From the NCBI GenBank assembly GCA_900549675.1, contig URPG01000049.1:1-10173 (forward strand): a stretch of DNA of 10,173 bases, read 5' to 3'. Below are positions 1 to 7,388 of the stretch, in pieces (position 1 is the first letter of the stretch; each line of letters begins with the position of its first letter). Made by a program: the position numbers and the translations under genes. The notes under the pieces were generated by a model. It ran no database searches. It saw only the letters and a program-made list of their open reading frames with translations, and was not told the origin of the DNA. Source of the DNA: an uncultured Oscillospiraceae bacterium. Lineage in GTDB: Bacteria; Bacillota; Clostridia; Oscillospirales; Acutalibacteraceae.

Positions 1-7
1 TCCCGCG

Positions 8-985
8 CTAGGTTTCTACCAAAGAAATATGGGCAAGCTGCCCGCCAATCATAAAAGCGCCGCTGACAGAAAGCACAGCAGTCAGCAGCTGGTCTTTTTC
101 AGGGAGTTTTTCAAAGTGAGCAAAGATAACAAGATTGCTGACAGAGTTTCCCAAAATAGCGATAAAAGCATTGTCGGTTAAATCCAGTTTTTCTCCTAGG
201 CGAGAAAGATAACGGCTTAAAAGGCGATTGATAATATGGATAAAAGAATAAACGCCGCCTAAAAACAGCGCAATTTGGCTGATGACCAAAAAGCTTTCTT
301 GCAGAGTGAGCATATCAGGGACAAGGTTAAAACCCGCAATGGAACGCACACCCTGTAAAAGAAGTCCAGTGGTGCCGATGATTTTAAGTATATATTGAAA
401 TATTTTAAAGAGAAGAATCACCCATTGCTCTTTCCAGAAGAAGAGAAATCCCAATAATGCTGAAAAAATCAATAGTGGCAGAGTGTAGGGTAAGATTAAG
501 GAAACTGAAAGCCCCTGTACCAAACCTCCCGCTAAAGCACCGAAGGGCAGAGAAATCATTCCGAGAATAAAGCCTTTCATAAAAAGGTTGTGGTCACGGG
601 CCGACAAAATACTTAGGGCAAGCGGCAGTGAAAAACTAAGGGTGGTGCCAAGGAGCGAGGTTAAAATAATACCGCAGAAGCGTCCGATTTCAGGTGATTC
701 TGCCAGTTCCTTGGCAATACGATAACCACCCATATCCGTTCCTAACAGAACAGAAGAAAAAAAGGTAACATCTAACCCGGAAAAACGGCTGACAGGTGAA
801 AAAATAAATTGAATGCCTTTTCCAAGCAAAGGAGATAAAGAGTAAATGCCCAGCATACCTAAAATAAGGGAAGGAAAGGTGCTGAGACCCTTGTAAAATT
901 CTTCCCCTAATTTCAAGCGGTTTCCAAAGAAATGGTCAATGACACCAATGATAAAGAAAGCCGCAACAAGAATTTGTACGATCAC
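8..985 (-). CDS. EutH-like transporter, apparently C-terminally truncated
   Basis: This 325-residue, very hydrophobic protein resembles EutH, the ethanolamine transporter/facilitator of the cytoplasmic membrane. The best match is DMGGYRIAKELAE (residues 84-96), corresponding to the DMGGFFLAKELA region of EutH, followed by a family-like SFSLPLALSIL segment (117-127) and a C-terminal FMIGGQLA (311-318) matching the family's ALGDHLGF region. About ten membrane segments are visible between residues 2 and 317. The start is GTG at 985, because its N-terminus aligns with EutH and no nearby in-frame ATG exists; an AGGT lies 6 nt upstream. An out-of-frame ATGTGA overlaps the GTG. The gene is last in view in the operon, 23 nt after the DUF5695 gene. 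Known EutH proteins are about 360-410 residues, and this one stops at TAG (10-8) before the final membrane segment expected. It could be a pseudogene, a real short variant or a sequencing error. The substrate is inferred only. Confidence 0.75.
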   Translation of the reverse strand: MIVQILVAAFFIIGVIDHFFGNRLKLGEEFYKGLSTFPSLILGMLGIYSLSPLLGKGIQFIFSPVSRFSGLDVTFFSSVLLGTDMGGYRIAKELAESPEIGRFCGIILTSLLGTTLSFSLPLALSILSARDHNLFMKGFILGMISLPFGALAGGLVQGLSVSLILPYTLPLLIFSALLGFLFFWKEQWVILLFKIFQYILKIIGTTGLLLQGVRSIAGFNLVPDMLTLQESFLVISQIALFLGGVYSFIHIINRLLSRYLSRLGEKLDLTDNAFIAILGNSVSNLVIFAHFEKLPEKDQLLTAVLSVSGAFMIGGQLAHISLVET

Positions 986-1008
986 ATTTCTACCTGCTTT
1001 TCTGTAAA

Positions 1009-3612
1009 TTATGAGAGAAGATGAAGAACCAGTTTGCCTGAAGAACAGGACATTTGGAAAGGCTTGTGCGGCAAAACGGTGAAATCTTCATTCTGCTGTG
1101 TGATTGTGTAAGATTCTGACGAGGAAATTGTTACTCTCATGCCTTGAGAAGAAAAGGCCTGCAAGTCCAATTCCAAAGAAGAAAAATCTTTTTTTAACAG
1201 AATAGAATCTGCTTGGATTTTCCCATAATTTACATTGATTTTTACAGCATGATGTTCATCACTGTAAATGAATCTTTGATAAACGCCGTCTTTCATCGTG
1301 GCAGATAGATTTTCTTCTTGAGAAGTGATTTCACCCCCATAACACATCCAGCCTAGTTCTTTATCCTTATGTACTATTGTACACGCATTGCGTAGGTATC
1401 CGCAATACCCTAAATCAATTTCGCAGGAATAATACCAACTTCCTCGGTGATGAGGCTGTTCCAACCAAGTATAACCGTAGGGGGCGGGTTCGAATCCCCC
1501 GCCTGCGGCACCGTCGCTCTCTTTACCGGGGAACCAGTATCCATAGTTACTATCCTTTGTTCCGCTGTTTAACAGAGCCCATGAAGAAAGCAATGAGGCA
1601 TATCCCAATTTGAAATATTCATCGCGGACAGCAGGATTATCAAAGCCGGCATCCAAAATAGCACCGCTTGCCATTTGTGACATATAGCTGAGAGTATAAA
1701 AAGCGTTGTTGCCGCGAATATCACTGCCGAGCAGATAATACACAGGTTCAAGATAACCGCGGCAGGCAATATTGGCTTCTAACTGTATCTTTTGAAAAGC
1801 TTTTGCCTTTTGGTGAAATTCTTCTGCCGTGATTTTATCGTCCTGAAAAACAGTAAGCCCATTGTTCAAAGCATAGGTTACCAGTGCCTGTGTGGATTCA
1901 AAACCGGTGGTGTCAAAGGGATATTCAGAGCCAAAAATATCGTCGCATTTTACTGCAAAGTAATGTACTTTTCTTTCCCACCAACGACGCAGACGTCTTG
2001 CTTTCTGTAATTGGTTTTCATCCTCCAGTGCCTGTATAATTTCGGGAATCACCAATTCATTGTAAAGTCCGGTTTGCAGGGCAGACCACTGCACGATTTC
2101 ATCCGGAATCTGAAACATAGCTAAAGCAGTCTGATAGGCACGCTCTAAATATTCTTCTTTAGAAAGCTGAGTTTGAACATAAGAATGATAAGCGGCAATT
2201 TCATACATACGAAAATATACTAGGGCAATATGAGGATAATCATAAATTCTCCAAATATGCTCTTGTCCGCGTTCGCCGGGATCATCGCTGTTGCGGTTTT
2301 TGTGCCAATCGGGAATTCCGTAAAGGCCGTAGGGATATTCTTCTTCCGTCGTGCACTGCAGACCGCCCCAAACAAAATACTTGATATAATGGTCCAATGC
2401 GGCAACTTCATCTTGTCTGGGTAAAACAGCATTTTTTGAAGCAAGAAAAGCAGGCTTACTCAAGCCGGGGTCATCGCAGGTGACTTCATAAATACGCCAG
2501 CCTTTGATGTTATCGTAATTATCGGGTGAAAGCAGGGTATGGGTTTCGTTGTTCCATTCACAGAACAAACCGTTATACCAAAGGGAAGCATCATGAATCT
2601 GTTTGTCGGCAATAAAGGCGGCTCTTTTGGCGAGCAGGGTGTCAATTGGCTCTGTGACAAAAAACTCTAATAAAGTTTTTTGATTTTCTCCATAATCTAT
2701 GATGATTGCATTTTCACCTAGCTGTTCAAAGGTAATCTCTGCTAAATATTGATTTTGTTTAACTTTGGTAAAATGAATCTGTGAGGAATGCTCGCCCGCA
2801 ACAGCATGAATTTCTTTTTGTGTGGTCATCAACAGCTGCATTTTCTCTTTGGCAGGAATAACCATGCCGGGCGCAGCCTTCACATCGATTAACCCATGAC
2901 TGACAAGTTCCTCACGGATTCCCTCGTAATTTTCGGCCCATAAGAAAACAAAAGAATATTCGGCTTTCTCACCGGGATTCAGCTTTCTTTCACTGACAGG
3001 CTGGCGCCATGTACAACCTTTTTCAGCGGCAACCTTTTCTTGCGCAGAGGCATGAAGATAAGCACGATATAATTCGTATTGTTTGCCCTCGTTTCCTTCA
3101 TTTTTGCTCTCGTGCTTTAAATCAAAGTATTCCAAAGAAGTGCTTTTTTGGGGAAGGAATATAAGATATGGCGCCTGACCGTCACAGCGGGTAAAGAACA
3201 GATAAGAGTTATGGCCGGCAATATGGCTGTGCCGAATGACCTTTTGTCCAGCTTTTTCACCCCAGTTAAATTCCGTATTCATCGGGAAAGTAAGGGACAG
3301 ATTCTGAATTGTCAAAGGGGAATTTCCTGTATTTTGCACGGTGATTTGATACGCCATTTCTTTTCCCTGCGGTGTAAAAAACCATTGAACCGCTAGATCA
3401 TCCTGCGATAAAGAATAAGAGGTGGCGGCAATGTCAGGGCAAACGGCAGCAGAACGAGATTCGTCTATACATACAATATCACCATTGCTTTTTTTCACTT
3501 GCAGACAAGGAAAACCAAAGGCTTGTGAGGGGAGAATAAATTCGGTTTGTCCGCCGATGTCTGTTAAACTCGACAACCCTTTTTTATGAAAAACAGCTTG
3601 TTGAAATGACAT
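1009..3612 (-). CDS. Putative cytoplasmic glycan-active protein, DUF5695-like
   Basis: This is an 867-residue protein with no signal peptide or membrane segment and about 15 scattered cysteines, so it is probably cytoplasmic. Residues 1 to about 320 look like beta-sandwich (alternating hydrophobic strands, e.g. EMAYQITVQNTGNSPLTIQN at 85-104). Residues about 325-760 are helical and rich in Trp, Tyr and acidic residues, as in (alpha/alpha)6 carbohydrate enzymes. About 785-867 return to beta. Notable stretches are YGIPDWHKNRNSDDP (431-445), EHIWRIYDYPH (451-461), CRGYLEPVYYLLGSDIRGNN (617-635 region) and GGGFEPAPYGYTW (704-716). From memory this pattern fits DUF5695, whose activity I do not know. 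Candidate catalytic acids are D442, D443, E447, E451, D458 and E622, unproven. The start is ATG 3612, preceded by AAAGGAGA 8-9 nt upstream; the 12-codon longer ORF runs into the upstream hairpin. Its place in a sugar ABC operon suggests it processes the imported oligosaccharide. Confidence 0.8.
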   Translation of the reverse strand: MSFQQAVFHKKGLSSLTDIGGQTEFILPSQAFGFPCLQVKKSNGDIVCIDESRSAAVCPDIAATSYSLSQDDLAVQWFFTPQGKEMAYQITVQNTGNSPLTIQNLSLTFPMNTEFNWGEKAGQKVIRHSHIAGHNSYLFFTRCDGQAPYLIFLPQKSTSLEYFDLKHESKNEGNEGKQYELYRAYLHASAQEKVAAEKGCTWRQPVSERKLNPGEKAEYSFVFLWAENYEGIREELVSHGLIDVKAAPGMVIPAKEKMQLLMTTQKEIHAVAGEHSSQIHFTKVKQNQYLAEITFEQLGENAIIIDYGENQKTLLEFFVTEPIDTLLAKRAAFIADKQIHDASLWYNGLFCEWNNETHTLLSPDNYDNIKGWRIYEVTCDDPGLSKPAFLASKNAVLPRQDEVAALDHYIKYFVWGGLQCTTEEEYPYGLYGIPDWHKNRNSDDPGERGQEHIWRIYDYPHIALVYFRMYEIAAYHSYVQTQLSKEEYLERAYQTALAMFQIPDEIVQWSALQTGLYNELVIPEIIQALEDENQLQKARRLRRWWERKVHYFAVKCDDIFGSEYPFDTTGFESTQALVTYALNNGLTVFQDDKITAEEFHQKAKAFQKIQLEANIACRGYLEPVYYLLGSDIRGNNAFYTLSYMSQMASGAILDAGFDNPAVRDEYFKLGYASLLSSWALLNSGTKDSNYGYWFPGKESDGAAGGGFEPAPYGYTWLEQPHHRGSWYYSCEIDLGYCGYLRNACTIVHKDKELGWMCYGGEITSQEENLSATMKDGVYQRFIYSDEHHAVKINVNYGKIQADSILLKKDFSSLELDLQAFSSQGMRVTISSSESYTITQQNEDFTVLPHKPFQMSCSSGKLVLHLLS

Positions 3613-3620
3613 GCAATATC

Positions 3621-3628
3621 TCTCCTTT
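3621..3628 (-). promoter_or_regulatory. Ribosome binding site deciding the DUF5695 gene start
   Basis: Minus-strand AAAGGAGA ends 8 nt before ATG 3612. No comparable site precedes the upstream in-frame ATG at 3648, which lies inside the hairpin loop region. This supports the 867-residue start. Confidence 0.8.
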
Positions 3629-3663
3629 AAAAATGAGCAGTTCACCAATCGAGTGAACTGCTC
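3629..3663 (-). terminator. Intercistronic hairpin plus T tract (terminator or partial attenuator)
   Basis: GAGCAGTTCAC (plus-strand 3635-3645) and GTGAACTGCTC (3653-3663) form a perfect 11-bp stem with a 7-nt loop. Read on the minus strand it is followed at once by ATTTTT (3634-3629) and then by the ribosome binding site of the next gene. It lies 11 nt after the lipoprotein stop codon. The T tract is short (five), so termination is likely partial. It could reduce expression of the downstream enzyme and transporter relative to the binding protein, or protect the 3' end of the upstream message. Confidence 0.7.
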
Positions 3664-3674
3664 TGATATGGGTC

Positions 3675-5423
3675 TTAACCGTTTAGTTTTTCTAGATTTT
3701 TCAGATAGCTTTCTTGATTAAATTTTGTCAGTTCTTCCAAGCCGAGCTGATTTAATTTAGCCTGTGTTTCCTTAAATTGATTTTCCAGAGCCTCTTCACT
3801 TTCTGATGTAATCAGCTTTGCCCATTCTGTGATAATGTTCTCACTAACGGTTTGATAAACCTGAGAAATAGGATTTTTAGCATCATACGTAATGGCAAAG
3901 AGAGTGGAATCCCAAGGTTTAGCTGTAGCGTGCTGCCAGCTGAGGTTCACACCTTCATCCAAAAACTCGCCCTTTTCATTTACCGGCCAGAAGTCATAAG
4001 CACTGACTCTGGTAACGCGTGGGTCGATACGTTCATCCTCCAGCAAACCGCCGGAAGCAGAAAGCCAAATTGTGCCGGCACCATTTGCTTCTTTTACATT
4101 ATGAACATTTTCATTCTTTGTGGCATTATCAAACGTGTTGTCTTTAAAAATCCATTTATCATCTTTGATATTCCATACATTGTCATCAGAGGGCGGTCCA
4201 TACCCGACGATAAAGTTTCCGAGTTCTGAATTTTCCCAGTTCATAAAGCGCAGAATTTCAGCGGCTTTCTCTTTTGTTTCTACTTTGTTGGTGATAATGG
4301 TACGGTAACTGCCCAAGAAACTGCTGTTCAAGTAGGTGGGTTCTTCTACACCGGGAACATCAATGGTGACGTTGATAAAACGCTTTTCAATGTTATAATC
4401 ATCGCCCATTTCTTGTGCCCATTTTTCCTGACCGGCTGTCCAAGAGTGCCACCAAACACCGATGTTGCCAACTATGGTTTCGTTAAAGGTTTTGGTCAGC
4501 ATGGTTTCATAGTCGTTGTTTAGGAAATCGGGGTCAATAAGACCTTCACGGTAAAAACGGTTGACATAGCGGGCAATTTCCAGACCCTCGGGCGTATTGA
4601 CCCAATGGGTAAATTCATTGGTATTAGGGTCAACTTTGTAACCGGATTTAAACCCGTAAGCGGCCAACATCGTATTTAAAATGTTGTCATTGGGGGGCGC
4701 GTCGTTTTTGGAGTTGTTGGAGAGGGCATATACTTTATCGCCGTTGGCATTGGTCGGATGCATTTCCACAATCTTTTTCAGCACATTGTAGTAATCATCC
4801 AACGTTTCGTACATGGGCAAGCCGGTTTCTTTCCAGTAATCATAACGAACAGCAAAGTTATAGCCGGCTACGTTGGGGGTTTCGCCCCAAAAAATAGGCA
4901 GTTTATAAAGCTTGCCTTCCTCGTTTTTAAGTAAGTTCATATATTTACCTAGTCGACGGTCAAAGTTTGTGCCGTTTTCTGCCATTAAATCGGTTAATTC
5001 AACGGCACGTTTTTGGGCGATGAATTTTTCGGCCATCATATCGCTTATACCCGCCAATACGTCGGGATAGTCATTGTTGGCAAGCATAAGATTTAGCTTT
5101 TCTGTGTTATCCATACTGAAAGTTCTCACATCAATGAATACATTGAAATATTGCTCATAGAACTCACGCATGACCTTTTCGTCTTTATCGGTTTTGTCCT
5201 GATCTTGAACAGTTGTACCGAAAACTGAGATGTGGAGAGGTTCTTCGGGAACAATCCATCCGTAACCATTATCCTCTCCGGGTTTTACCTTTAAAGAAGT
5301 ATTTGTGGCAGCGGGAGAAGAATTATCTTTTTTTGAATCATTCTTGTTGTTGCAGCCTGCCAGCAAGCCGGTTGTCAATGCGGCACAAAGGCAGAGGGCT
5401 AAAAGTCTTTTTTGCATTTTCAT
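3675..5423 (-). CDS. Sugar ABC transporter solute-binding lipoprotein (LplA/YtcQ type)
   Basis: This is a 582-residue extracellular lipoprotein that captures an oligosaccharide for the two permeases encoded upstream. The N-terminus is a lipoprotein signal peptide: MKMQKR, a hydrophobic core, then the lipobox LAGC with Cys24 as the lipidated residue. A polar Asn/Lys/Ser-rich linker follows to about residue 45. The folded part shows family 1 binding-protein features: a beta strand at 62-69 (PLHISVFG), LNLMLANNDYPDVL (110-123), EGKLYKLPIFWG (169-180) and a helical C-terminus. It is longer than ordinary CUT1 binding proteins (about 420-450) but fits the longer LplA/YtcQ group common in Paenibacillus and Clostridia. 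The start is ATG 5423, because AAAGGA lies 8 nt upstream; the longer ORF from 5453 puts ten extra, partly charged residues before the signal and overlaps the preceding stop. The ligand cannot be read from sequence. Confidence 0.92.
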   Translation of the reverse strand: MKMQKRLLALCLCAALTTGLLAGCNNKNDSKKDNSSPAATNTSLKVKPGEDNGYGWIVPEEPLHISVFGTTVQDQDKTDKDEKVMREFYEQYFNVFIDVRTFSMDNTEKLNLMLANNDYPDVLAGISDMMAEKFIAQKRAVELTDLMAENGTNFDRRLGKYMNLLKNEEGKLYKLPIFWGETPNVAGYNFAVRYDYWKETGLPMYETLDDYYNVLKKIVEMHPTNANGDKVYALSNNSKNDAPPNDNILNTMLAAYGFKSGYKVDPNTNEFTHWVNTPEGLEIARYVNRFYREGLIDPDFLNNDYETMLTKTFNETIVGNIGVWWHSWTAGQEKWAQEMGDDYNIEKRFINVTIDVPGVEEPTYLNSSFLGSYRTIITNKVETKEKAAEILRFMNWENSELGNFIVGYGPPSDDNVWNIKDDKWIFKDNTFDNATKNENVHNVKEANGAGTIWLSASGGLLEDERIDPRVTRVSAYDFWPVNEKGEFLDEGVNLSWQHATAKPWDSTLFAITYDAKNPISQVYQTVSENIITEWAKLITSESEEALENQFKETQAKLNQLGLEELTKFNQESYLKNLEKLNG

Positions 5424-5431
5424 AACAATAG

Positions 5432-5437
5432 TCCTTT
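5432..5437 (-). promoter_or_regulatory. Ribosome binding site deciding the lipoprotein start
   Basis: Minus-strand AAAGGA is 8 nt before ATG 5423. The alternative ATG at 5453 overlaps the stop codon of the preceding permease gene by one base and has only weak purine-rich sequence before it. A third ATG two codons downstream (5417) is also possible and would not change the mature protein. Confidence 0.75.
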
Positions 5438-5452
5438 CTGTGTTTTTTCTCA

Positions 5453-6349
5453 TTATTCTTTTACTGCACCAATAGTCATACCGGAAATAAAATATTTCTG
5501 CATGAATGGGTAGACGATGATAATAGGAATGGTCACAATCATTGTAGTAGCAGCGCGGATGGAACCCGGGGTTAAATTACGGTAAGCTGCCATAGCGCGT
5601 TGGTCACCTTGTAATTTAGAAATCATTTCGGCTTCTAAAAGAATTCTTCTCAGATAGACTTGCAGGGTATCCCATGTTCCTGAGGAGTTATACACTACGA
5701 CGTCAAACCAGCTGTTCCAATGTCCGATAGCGGTAAAAACAGCCACGGCCGCGAAAACCGGAATACATATGGGAAGATAAATTTTGGCATAAATCGTAAT
5801 TTCTCTGGCACCGTCTAAACGGGCGGATTCTGCCAAGGCGTGGGGAAGATTATTCATATAAGAAGCAATCAACATCATATTGTAGGCATTAAACAGAGAA
5901 GGCAGGATATAAACCAAGAAATTATTGGTAAGTCCGTATTGTGTGTATACCAAATAAGTAGGGACAAGTCCTCCGCTGAAATACATGGTAATCATAAAGA
6001 TAATGCGGATAATACGGCGTCCGGTAAAGAAAGGCACAGTGGTAATGTAGGCAAGAATACCCGTGCAGAATAAACTGCTGATGGTGCCGATTAATACACG
6101 CATAACGGAGATGACCGCACCGCCTGCAATATTGGAATTTTCAAAGATATAGATATAGTTGGAAAAAGTGAATTTACGGGGCAAAAAATACAGACTGCCT
6201 TTCATCGTGTCCAAACCGTCATTAAAGGACATGATAAATTGATTCCAAAAGGGGAAGATCATGATAAAAGCTAAAAAAAGCATAAACACGATATTGCAGA
6301 TGTCAAAAATCCTCCCGGCGAACGTTTTCTTAACGTATGTTTGATTCAT
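5453..6349 (-). CDS. Carbohydrate ABC permease, YtcP/LplC-like (CUT1, MalG type)
   Basis: This 298-residue inner-membrane permease has about six helices (roughly 18-40, 77-100, 112-133, 142-165, 194-215, 268-286). The cytoplasmic EAA loop, which docks the ATPase, is visible as ESARLDGAREITIYAKIYLP (174-193), with the conserved Gly and the I-x-LP ending. The C-terminus PFMQKYFISGMTIGAVKE is the hallmark ending of YtcP/LplC-type permeases, pairing with LplB-type partners. Length is normal for the family. A clear GAGGAG precedes ATG 6349. The gene is 12 nt downstream of the other permease and is followed by the binding-protein gene 29 nt later, so the three should be co-translated as one transporter. 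Confidence 0.95.
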   Translation of the reverse strand: MNQTYVKKTFAGRIFDICNIVFMLFLAFIMIFPFWNQFIMSFNDGLDTMKGSLYFLPRKFTFSNYIYIFENSNIAGGAVISVMRVLIGTISSLFCTGILAYITTVPFFTGRRIIRIIFMITMYFSGGLVPTYLVYTQYGLTNNFLVYILPSLFNAYNMMLIASYMNNLPHALAESARLDGAREITIYAKIYLPICIPVFAAVAVFTAIGHWNSWFDVVVYNSSGTWDTLQVYLRRILLEAEMISKLQGDQRAMAAYRNLTPGSIRAATTMIVTIPIIIVYPFMQKYFISGMTIGAVKE

Positions 6350-6361
6350 GATAATCTCCTC

Positions 6362-7306
6362 TTAGAAAATGGAACTTTTGGTGGTTTTCTTTAAAATCAA
6401 ATTTGCCATGACGACAATAACAATCCCGATGATTGATTTTACAAATCCCACCATAGTAGCCAATGAATAGTTCCCAAGCTGAATACCATATCGATAAACA
6501 TAAGTATCGATGACTTCCGCATATTCTTTTGTTGTAGGAGAAGCTAACAACAGCTGCTGTTCAAATCCTGCGGATAAAATGTTGCCCAGCCCTAAAATAA
6601 AGAGCAAGATAACCGTAGGCATAATAGAGGGAATGGTAATATGCCGCACCATGCCCCAACGGCCTAAACCATCAACAGCGCCTGCCTGATAAATTTCTTG
6701 GTCGATTCCCGCAATGGCGGAGATATAAATGATACTCCCATAGCCAATACTTTTCCAGATATTACTGCCGACAAGCAAACCCCAAAATTTTTCGCCATCG
6801 GTGAGAAAACCAATGGGTTTATCAATAATACCTTGTCGTAATAACAGATTGTTTAAAATACCGTCGTTTCCAAGCATAGACATCAATAAGCTTGCCACTA
6901 CAACCCAGGATACAAAATAAGGCAGATAGCTGATAGTTTGAATTACACGTTTAAAAAATCGATTATGCAGTTCATTAAATAGCAAGGCCAAGATAATAGG
7001 GGCAACAAAACCAACGGTCATATTTAAAAGGCTGACGACCAAGGTATTTCGCATAATGCTGGGGAAATCAGGCAATTTTATAAAATCAAATAAGAATTTG
7101 AAACCCACAAAGTCTGATTCGGCAAGTGTCATACCCGGATAGTAATCAAAAAAGCCATAGATAATCCCGTACATAGGGTAGAAACAAAACAAAGCGGCCC
7201 ACACAAGAGCAATAATGGCAATAACCCATAATTCTCCTTCCTTCGAGAATTGACGCCGTAGTTTACCTAAGGCACTGACTTTTTGTTTTTCGCTGTTGTT
7301 AACCAT
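6362..7306 (-). CDS. Carbohydrate ABC permease, LplB/YteP-like (CUT1, MalF type)
   Basis: This 314-residue inner-membrane permease is the heterodimer partner of the permease encoded next. It has a charged cytoplasmic N-terminus (1-25), then about six helices (roughly 26-50, 86-112, 123-147, 175-200, 228-250, 282-306). The EAA loop is seen as IYQAGAVDGLGRWGMVRHIT with the following IPSIMP (205-230). Other typical LplB-group pieces are SYLPYFVSWVV (126-136) and a C-terminal KKTTKSSIF. The start is ATG 7306 rather than the in-frame ATG at 7321, because the Shine-Dalgarno GAGGAGG itself overlaps the upstream ATG and ends 6 nt before 7306. The gene follows lacI after 82 nt in which I see no convincing terminator, so read-through from the lacI promoter is expected. 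No ATPase gene is present in the window. Confidence 0.94.
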   Translation of the reverse strand: MVNNSEKQKVSALGKLRRQFSKEGELWVIAIIALVWAALFCFYPMYGIIYGFFDYYPGMTLAESDFVGFKFLFDFIKLPDFPSIMRNTLVVSLLNMTVGFVAPIILALLFNELHNRFFKRVIQTISYLPYFVSWVVVASLLMSMLGNDGILNNLLLRQGIIDKPIGFLTDGEKFWGLLVGSNIWKSIGYGSIIYISAIAGIDQEIYQAGAVDGLGRWGMVRHITIPSIMPTVILLFILGLGNILSAGFEQQLLLASPTTKEYAEVIDTYVYRYGIQLGNYSLATMVGFVKSIIGIVIVVMANLILKKTTKSSIF

Positions 7307-7312
7307 GAAATG

Positions 7313-7319
7313 CCTCCTC
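7313..7319 (-). promoter_or_regulatory. Ribosome binding site deciding the LplB-like permease start
   Basis: Minus-strand GAGGAGG, a near-perfect anti-16S match, stands 6 nt before ATG 7306 and overlaps the longer ORF's ATG at 7321, making that start unlikely. Confidence 0.85.
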
Positions 7320-7388
7320 ATTGGTTACAATATAGTGTTAATTTACTGAAGTCGTATTTATTTTGGTATAAGGGAATTTACTAGAAAA

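Noticed and set aside
1480..1515. GGGTTCGAATCCC-like sequence resembling a tRNA T-arm on the plus strand, ending in a CACC-like stretch
   Set aside because: It lies inside the DUF5695 gene, where it encodes GGGFEPAP. The T-stem has a mismatch, and no matching acceptor strand, D-arm or anticodon arm is found upstream. It is a chance coding-sequence resemblance.
3852..4229. 125-codon plus-strand open frame opposite the lipoprotein gene
   Set aside because: It is antisense to a clear gene, its translation resembles no protein I know, and no ribosome binding site or promoter supports it. Other antisense or overlapping frames of 60-100 codons across 1377-8060 were dismissed for the same reason.
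6955..6966. AAAATCGATTAT, a 9-of-12 match to the proposed operator, inside the LplB-like permease gene
   Set aside because: It is explained by coding sequence, matches imperfectly at the ends, and is about 1.5 kb from the promoter. An auxiliary operator cannot be argued from this alone.
7322..7388. Possible internal promoter or operator between lacI and the permease gene; AATTTACT occurs at 7340-7347 and 7375-7382
   Set aside because: A TATATT-like -10 exists but has no acceptable -35, and no CG-centred palindrome or terminator hairpin is visible. The repeat is short and A/T-rich.
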